Origin: Candidatus Dormiibacterota bacterium
GTDB taxonomy: Bacteria; Chloroflexota; Dormibacteria; Aeolococcales; Aeolococcaceae
Direction: 5' to 3'
DNA: 10,188 nt
Assembly (NCBI GenBank): GCA_003135255.1
Contig: PLAX01000141.1
Coordinates: 912-11,099 of the forward strand
Of the stretch, positions 6,263 through 10,188 are shown piece by piece. Position numbers and translations under genes: made by a program. Within the stretch, counting starts at the first letter, position 1. The number at the start of each line of letters is the position of its first letter. Below the pieces are notes generated by a model. It ran no database searches, had not been told where the DNA came from, and saw only the letters and a list, made by a program, of their open reading frames with translations.

Positions 6263-7819
6263 ATGAACGCTGGGAGCGGAGGCTTCGATCCGGAGGGGGA
6301 CGTTCGCCAAGCCCTGGCGGCCGTCGTGAGGGACCACGGGCCAGCCATCCTGGCCGACCCCCGGCACCTCGGCGGCGCCCTCAACGTCCTGCTCCCCACC
6401 GCACCCGAGGAGACCGGCATCCTGGTCGCCGCGGCGAGGGCGGGCACCAGCGCACAGCTCGCCCAGCAGGCCGCGATGGCCGGCCCCAGCGCCGCCCTCG
6501 AGGCGGTCTCCGCCAGCCTTGCCCAGAGCGGCGTGGTCGATTCTCGGGCCAGCAGTTGGGCTGTCAGAGAGATCGCCCGGGCCATGGGGTTCCCCATGGC
6601 CGACCCGCCCCCGGCAACGCCGATGCTGGGTGGAATGGCTCCCTGGCCGGTATCGGGTGCGGTCCCGGCACCGCCCCCGGCGCCCCCGGCACCCCCAGGC
6701 CCACCGCCCCTGTCAGTGCCCGCGACCATCCCTACCTTCGTTCTGCCGCCGACGCCGTCGCCGTTCACACCGCCACCGGCTCCATCGGCGTCCATCCCGC
6801 CAGGCGCCGCGTCCGCCTTCCCGGAGCCGAGCGCACCGTCGCCGTTCGCGGGGCCCAGCGCCCCCGGGCCGCTGGGGCAGGGCACCCCTGGTGGCCCGCC
6901 CCAGGGACCGCCATGGGCCGGTGCCGGGATTCCCTCCCGACCGTCACCCCCCGGACCACCGCCCGGATCGGGCTCGTCGGGAGGACCGCCCCCGCGGACC
7001 CCTCCCGCCGGCCCCCGCCGCAAGGGCCGGCGCCCGATTGCCCTGATCGCAGCTGCGGTCGTGTTCGTGCTGATCGTCGTCTACTTCATGGCCGCGGCGA
7101 CCGTCGGCTTCTTCCCGTTCAGGGCGGCCGCCTCGGTCGCCACCCCCCCCACTCCGACACCGGCGCCCGCGTTCACGTCCACCCCCACCATCTCTCCCTC
7201 CTCCTCCCCCACGGCCAAGCCGTCCTCGTCCGCCAGCCCCTCGGCGACGGGCTCTCCGTCCCTCAGCCCGCTGGCCAGCCTGCTGCCCAGCTACGTCACC
7301 GGCAACACGGCCAACAGCTGCTCCCCGGTACCGACCGACGACGAGCTGGCGAGCGGCGTGAGCGCCGAGGAGCTCTGCGACCTGACCCAGAACCAGAACG
7401 TCGCCGAGACCTACGTCCTCTATGTGGGCTTCCCGACCGAGGGCCTGGCCACCACCTACTTCAACTCCCTGCTCACCGGCAATGGCATGAAGACGACCCA
7501 GGGCAACTGCCAGAACCTCACCCTGGTGACCGCCTCCGACGGCAGCTCGCAGTACTGCGAGGGCACGTACAAGACGACCGGCGCCCACAGCAACAGCGGT
7601 TCCTACTTCGTCTTCACGGGCAGCCCGAGTTTCCAGCTGGGCAACAGCAACCCGGTCTCCAGCCTGGACGTCTGCTCGGCTGACAACAGCGTCGACGTGC
7701 TCGGGTTCACCGACCCGTCCTACGCGGCGGTGGGGATTGCCATGAGCTGCCTCGGCATCGAGAAGGACCAGGAGGTCAACTCGGACTTCCTGGCGGGCAA
7801 CTTCTTCCTGGGAAGCTGA
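6263..7819 (+). CDS. Unrecognised single-pass membrane protein: helical cytoplasmic domain, Pro-rich linker, six-Cys exported domain
   Basis: I do not recognise the family of the whole 518-residue protein. Residues about 5-112 are Ala-rich and helical. A pattern of HGPAILADPRHL, then EETGILVAAARAG, then WAVREIARAMG resembles a small helical module that recurs at the N-terminus of bacterial multidomain signalling proteins; this resemblance is from memory. Residues about 114-250 are extremely Pro/Gly-rich. A basic stretch RRKGRRP (252-258) precedes one hydrophobic helix (about 259-281), which by the positive-inside rule places the N-terminus in the cytoplasm. A Ser/Thr/Pro linker (about 290-345) leads to an exported domain with six cysteines at 353, 372, 416, 432, 471 and 496, enough for three disulfides. 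An AGGGG (6252-6256) lies 6 nt before the ATG. There is no kinase, protease or PASTA motif. A sensor or cell-envelope role is only inference. It converges on atpC with 5 bp between the stop codons. Confidence 0.85.
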   Translation: MNAGSGGFDPEGDVRQALAAVVRDHGPAILADPRHLGGALNVLLPTAPEETGILVAAARAGTSAQLAQQAAMAGPSAALEAVSASLAQSGVVDSRASSWAVREIARAMGFPMADPPPATPMLGGMAPWPVSGAVPAPPPAPPAPPGPPPLSVPATIPTFVLPPTPSPFTPPPAPSASIPPGAASAFPEPSAPSPFAGPSAPGPLGQGTPGGPPQGPPWAGAGIPSRPSPPGPPPGSGSSGGPPPRTPPAGPRRKGRRPIALIAAAVVFVLIVVYFMAAATVGFFPFRAAASVATPPTPTPAPAFTSTPTISPSSSPTAKPSSSASPSATGSPSLSPLASLLPSYVTGNTANSCSPVPTDDELASGVSAEELCDLTQNQNVAETYVLYVGFPTEGLATTYFNSLLTGNGMKTTQGNCQNLTLVTASDGSSQYCEGTYKTTGAHSNSGSYFVFTGSPSFQLGNSNPVSSLDVCSADNSVDVLGFTDPSYAAVGIAMSCLGIEKDQEVNSDFLAGNFFLGS

Positions 7820-7824
7820 CCCGT

Positions 7825-8256
7825 TCAGGACGCTCCGGGGTGACTCCCGCGATCCCGCCGGCGGCGGCGGACCTCGGCCACCTTGAGCCGGTAGAGGGCC
7901 CGCTCCAGCTTGGCGGCGGCCATGGCGTCGCCGGCATGCTCGGCCAGCGCCTCCTCGGCAGCACGGCGCGCAGCCTCGGCCCGTGTCTGGTCGATGTCCT
8001 CCGCCCGCTCGGCAGCATCGGCGAGGATCACGACGCGGTCGGGGAGCACCTCCAGGAAGCCGCCCGAGACGAAGAGGAACTCCTCCACCCCGTCGTTGCG
8101 CACCATGACCTCGCCGGTGCGGAGCGGGGTGAGCAGGGGGATGTGGTGGGGCAGCACCCCCAGGTCACCGTCCGCTCCCGGCGCGAGCACGAAGTCGGCC
8201 TCCTGGGAGAGCACACGGCCCTCCGCGGTGACCAGCTCAACGTTCAGCTTCGCCAT
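7825..8256 (-). CDS. atpC: ATP synthase F1 subunit epsilon
   Basis: The epsilon subunit sits on the central stalk with gamma, couples F1 to the c-ring and can inhibit ATP hydrolysis through its C-terminal helices. The 143-residue product has the N-terminal beta-sandwich (about 1-84; blocks LNVELVTAEGRV, APGADGDLGVLPHHIPLLTPL, FVSGGFLEV) and the C-terminal helical hairpin (about 85-128). It ends in a short Arg-rich tail (VRRRRRDR, 129-136). Residues 88-93 read IDQTRA and match the I(L)DxxRA ATP-binding motif of Bacillus PS3 epsilon, with Asp89 and Arg92 at the same numbers. Its ATG overlaps the atpD stop codon by one base (TGATG), so translation is probably coupled. It is the last gene of the atp operon. 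Its stop lies 5 bp from the stop of the convergent gene, with no hairpin between them. Confidence 0.96.
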   Translation of the reverse strand: MAKLNVELVTAEGRVLSQEADFVLAPGADGDLGVLPHHIPLLTPLRTGEVMVRNDGVEEFLFVSGGFLEVLPDRVVILADAAERAEDIDQTRAEAARRAAEEALAEHAGDAMAAAKLERALYRLKVAEVRRRRRDRGSHPGAS

Positions 8257-10064
8257 CAGCTGCCCTTGTCCGGCTTCGCCTTCTTCGCGCGGCCGGATGC
8301 CGGAGCCGCCTTCTTGGCCGGGGCGGCAGCCTTCTTGGGCGCGGGTTTGGCGACGATCTTGTGCACCGGGAGCTCCGCCGGCTCCTCGGCCGCGGGTTTC
8401 TCGGTCTTCTCGGCGGCGGCCTTCTCGCGCTTCTCGGCCGCGGGCTTCGCGCTCTTCTCGGCAGCCGGCGCCTCGGTCTTCCCAGCGGCAGGCTCCTCGC
8501 TCTTCTCGGCCGCGGGCTTCGCGCTCTTCTCGGCCGCGGGCTGGTCGGTCTTCTCGGTGACGGGCTTCTGCTCAGAAGACTTCGCTGTCTCCTCCGCCGG
8601 CTCCTCGTCCTCGGTGGCCGGCGCGGCCGCCGCGGCGGCGCCGCCCTCAGCACCCGTCCCCTCCATCTCCTGCCCCTTGGCGACCGCCTGGTCGATGGTC
8701 CCGACCATGTAGAAGGCGTCCTCCGGGAGGTCGTCGTGCTTCCCGTCCAGGATCTCGGCAAAGCCGCGGATGGTCTCCTCGAGCTTGACGTAGATGCCCG
8801 GACGCCCGGTGAAGACCTCGGCCACCTTGAAGGGCTGGGAGAGGAACCGCTGCACCCGCCGGGCTCGCTGGACCGTCAGCTTCTGGTCGTCGGTCAGCTC
8901 CTCCTGGCCGAGGATGGCGATGATGTCCTGGAGGTCCTTGTACTCCTGCAGGATCCGCTTGACCCCGGTGGCGACCCGGTAGTGCTCCTCCCCGACGATG
9001 CGGGGATCGAGGGCGCGGCTGGTCGAGTCGAGCGGGTCCACGGCGGGATAGATGCCGATCTCGGTGAGGGCGCGGGAGAGCGACACGGTCGCCCCCAGGT
9101 GGGCAAAGGTGGTCGCGACCGCCGGGTCGGTGAAGTCGTCCGCAGGGACGTAGACGGCCTGGACCGAGGTGATCGAACCCTTCCGCGTGGAGGTGATGCG
9201 CTCCTCGAGATCGCCCATCTCGGTGGCGAGGGTGGGCTGGTAGCCGACCGCGCTCGGCATCCGTCCGAGCAGCGCCGAGACCTCGGCCCCGGCGAGCACG
9301 TAGCGGAAGATGTTGTCGATGAAGAGGAGGACGTCGGCGCTCTTCTCGTCGCGGAAGTACTCGGCCATGGTGAGGCCGGTGAGAGCGACCCGGGCGCGAG
9401 CCCCGGGAGGCTCGTTCATCTGCCCAAAGACCAGCGCGGTCCGATCGAGGACCCCGGACTCCTTCATGTCGCCGTAGAGGTCGCGGCCCTCGCGGGTGCG
9501 CTCTCCGACCCCGGCGAAGACCGAGTAGCCGCTGTGCTCCTCGGCGATGTTGCGGATCATCTCGTTGACGATCACCGTCTTGCCCACCCCAGCACCGCCG
9601 AAGAGGCCGATCTTGGAACCCTTGGAGAAGGGGCAGATCAGGTCGATGACCTTGAGCCCGGTCTCCAGGATCTGCTGGCTCACGTCCTGCTCGCTGACCG
9701 GGGGCGGCTTGCGGTGGATGGGGTGGCGCTCCGCATCGGGCGCCGGCATGGCGTCGATGGGATCTCCGATGACGTTGAACATGCGGCCCAGGGTCACCTC
9801 GCCCACTGGGACGGTGATCGGCGAACCCGTGTTCACCACCTCGTCGCCGCGGCGCAGGCCGTCGGTCGAGTCCATGGCGATGGTCCGGACCACGCCGTTG
9901 CCCAGATCCTGCTCGACCTCCAGCACCAGCCGGCCGCCCTCGCGGGCGATCTCCAGGGCATCGTAGGTGTGCGGGAGCCTTCCGCCGGCGAAGGACACGT
10001 CGACGACGGGCCCCATGATCTGGACGATCCGGCCCTTGCCGGTGACTGTCTTCGGAGCTGCCAT
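8256..10064 (-). CDS. atpD: ATP synthase F1 subunit beta with long repetitive C-terminal tail
   Basis: Beta is the catalytic subunit of the F1 hexamer, making ATP from ADP and phosphate on the cytoplasmic side of the membrane. Landmarks are the N-terminal barrel (GRIVQIMGPVVDVSF), P-loop GGAGVGKT (156-163, Lys162), the GERTREG segment with the catalytic Glu (about 188), Walker B LLFIDNIF, EVSALLGRMPSAVGYQPTLATEMG, and a DELSEED-region variant QEELTDD. The canonical fold ends near residue 468 (typical subunit 460-480). The product continues to about 602 residues with an acidic stretch, an octapeptide repeat block (about 506-561) and a basic Lys/Ala/Pro end. The frame stays open with no stop or shift until the TGATG overlap with atpC, so the tail is encoded as part of the gene. 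I chose the ATG at 10064; the ATG at 10073 is possible (see the RBS entry). Earlier starts would overlap atpG. Confidence 0.97.
   Translation of the reverse strand: MAAPKTVTGKGRIVQIMGPVVDVSFAGGRLPHTYDALEIAREGGRLVLEVEQDLGNGVVRTIAMDSTDGLRRGDEVVNTGSPITVPVGEVTLGRMFNVIGDPIDAMPAPDAERHPIHRKPPPVSEQDVSQQILETGLKVIDLICPFSKGSKIGLFGGAGVGKTVIVNEMIRNIAEEHSGYSVFAGVGERTREGRDLYGDMKESGVLDRTALVFGQMNEPPGARARVALTGLTMAEYFRDEKSADVLLFIDNIFRYVLAGAEVSALLGRMPSAVGYQPTLATEMGDLEERITSTRKGSITSVQAVYVPADDFTDPAVATTFAHLGATVSLSRALTEIGIYPAVDPLDSTSRALDPRIVGEEHYRVATGVKRILQEYKDLQDIIAILGQEELTDDQKLTVQRARRVQRFLSQPFKVAEVFTGRPGIYVKLEETIRGFAEILDGKHDDLPEDAFYMVGTIDQAVAKGQEMEGTGAEGGAAAAAAPATEDEEPAEETAKSSEQKPVTEKTDQPAAEKSAKPAAEKSEEPAAGKTEAPAAEKSAKPAAEKREKAAAEKTEKPAAEEPAELPVHKIVAKPAPKKAAAPAKKAAPASGRAKKAKPDKGS
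8382..8549 (-). repeat. Seven tandem 24-bp in-frame repeats encoding an xxxPAAEK octapeptide array in AtpD
   Basis: On the minus strand, codons from 8549 to 8382 encode seven consecutive octapeptides of consensus xxxPAAEK, for example SAKPAAEK (twice), SEEPAAGK, TEAPAAEK and REKAAAEK. A degenerate eighth, EQKPVTEK, precedes them (8550-8573). At the DNA level a 33-bp segment is exactly duplicated at 8430-8462 and 8502-8534, 72 bp (three units) apart, which points to recent unit duplication. There are no unique spacers, so it is a coding minisatellite. Confidence 0.92.
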
Positions 10065-10075
10065 TTGACCCATGA

Positions 10076-10081
10076 CTCCTT
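10076..10081 (-). promoter_or_regulatory. atpD: Shine-Dalgarno AAGGAG that decides the atpD start
   Basis: AAGGAG lies in the 19-base to 28-base gap between the atpG stop (10093-10095) and atpD. It is only 2 nt from the ATG at 10073 but 11 nt from the ATG at 10064. The second spacing is the more workable and the protein then begins MAAPKTV, so 10064 is preferred. The difference is three residues. Confidence 0.6.
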
Positions 10082-10092
10082 GAATCGCTCGT

Positions 10093-10188
10093 TCAGGCCT
10101 CGTCGAGGGCGGTGGAACCACTCACCACCTCCATCAGTTCGGTGGTGATGCTGCTCTGCCGCTCCTTGTTGGCCGTGAGGGTCAGGCT
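10093..10188 (-). CDS. atpG: ATP synthase F1 subunit gamma, C-terminal end only
   Basis: The last 31 codons and the TGA of a minus-strand gene enter from the right edge. The residues include LTANKERQSSITTEL and MEVVSGSTAL. They match the C-terminal helix of the gamma subunit (family pattern NxxRQxxITxEhxEIVxGAxAL, h hydrophobic), the rotating shaft that sits inside the alpha-beta hexamer. The stop is 19-28 bases before atpD depending on the start chosen there, giving the usual bacterial order atpG-atpD-atpC. Only this fragment is visible, so nothing can be said of the rest of the subunit. Confidence 0.9.
   Translation of the reverse strand, partial: SLTLTANKERQSSITTELMEVVSGSTALDEA

Noticed and set aside
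2204..7824. Recently acquired genomic island carrying a defence or mobile system
   Set aside because: Codon use and GC look like the flanks. There is no integrase, transposase, tRNA or terminal repeats, and three of the four genes are ordinary metabolic or membrane genes.
8382..8573. CRISPR-like or intergenic tandem repeat
   Set aside because: The period is 24 bp with no unique spacers, and the units keep the atpD frame, so it is a coding repeat.
7840..8712. Plus-strand frame with Phe-Ser-Ala-Ala-Gly repeats opposite atpC and the atpD tail
   Set aside because: The repeats are the antisense reading of the PAAEK array. The frame crosses two real genes and has no independent evidence.
10065..10121. 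AtpD start at 10121
   Set aside because: It would overlap the last codons of atpG and add non-conserved residues. The Shine-Dalgarno at 10076-10081 serves a start at 10064 or 10073.
8361..10148. Long plus-strand open frame of 595 codons opposite atpD
   Set aside because: It is antisense to a clearly conserved beta subunit. Its composition (Leu/Gly/Arg runs) is the complement of high-GC codons, and it has no recognisable domain.

Overview
The window is a high-GC bacterial chromosome segment (about two thirds or more G+C by eye) with dense coding, very short intergenic gaps and strong G/C bias at third codon positions. It contains no insertion sequence, integrase, tRNA, rRNA or CRISPR array. 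The gene set is housekeeping: peptidoglycan synthesis, actin-like shape protein, F-type ATP synthase, glycolysis/gluconeogenesis and one-carbon metabolism. Gene order and protein features suggest an uncultured high-GC Terrabacteria-type lineage (Chloroflexota, Dormibacterota or Actinomycetota-like). I cannot fix the phylum from sequence alone.

Layout. On the minus strand at the left are a divergent MreB-family gene that runs off the left edge (1-881) and murA (899-2203). In the middle a block of four genes lies on the plus strand: class I fructose-bisphosphate aldolase fbaB (2341-3417), a seven-helix Bax-inhibitor-1/TMBIM family membrane protein (3564-4325), formate-tetrahydrofolate ligase fhs (4400-6094), and an unrecognised proline-rich single-pass membrane protein with a six-cysteine exported domain (6263-7819). 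On the minus strand at the right is the end of the ATP synthase operon: the atpG C-terminus (10093-10188, partial), atpD (8256-10064) and atpC (7825-8256). Transcription on the minus strand runs atpG-atpD-atpC, then after the opposed block murA-mreB. Other bacteria often have atpC followed by murA and an mreB/mbl gene, so the plus-strand block looks like an interruption of an old neighbourhood.

Most notable observations. (i) AtpD has a tail of about 134 residues beyond the normal beta-subunit end. It contains seven in-frame tandem octapeptides (consensus xxxPAAEK, encoded by 24-bp repeats), a degenerate eighth, and a Lys/Ala/Pro-rich basic end. (ii) MurA has Asp117 in place of the catalytic/fosfomycin-target Cys. 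(iii) The MreB-family protein has altered nucleotide-binding and catalytic motifs. (iv) Fhs has Gln where the Moorella enzyme has the cation-binding Glu98. (v) AtpC carries an IDxxRA ATP-binding motif. (vi) The gene at 6263-7819 has an uncommon cytoplasmic-helical / Pro-rich / transmembrane / six-Cys architecture.

No dedicated novel defence or mobile system is visible. The most unusual object is the AtpD repeat tail.
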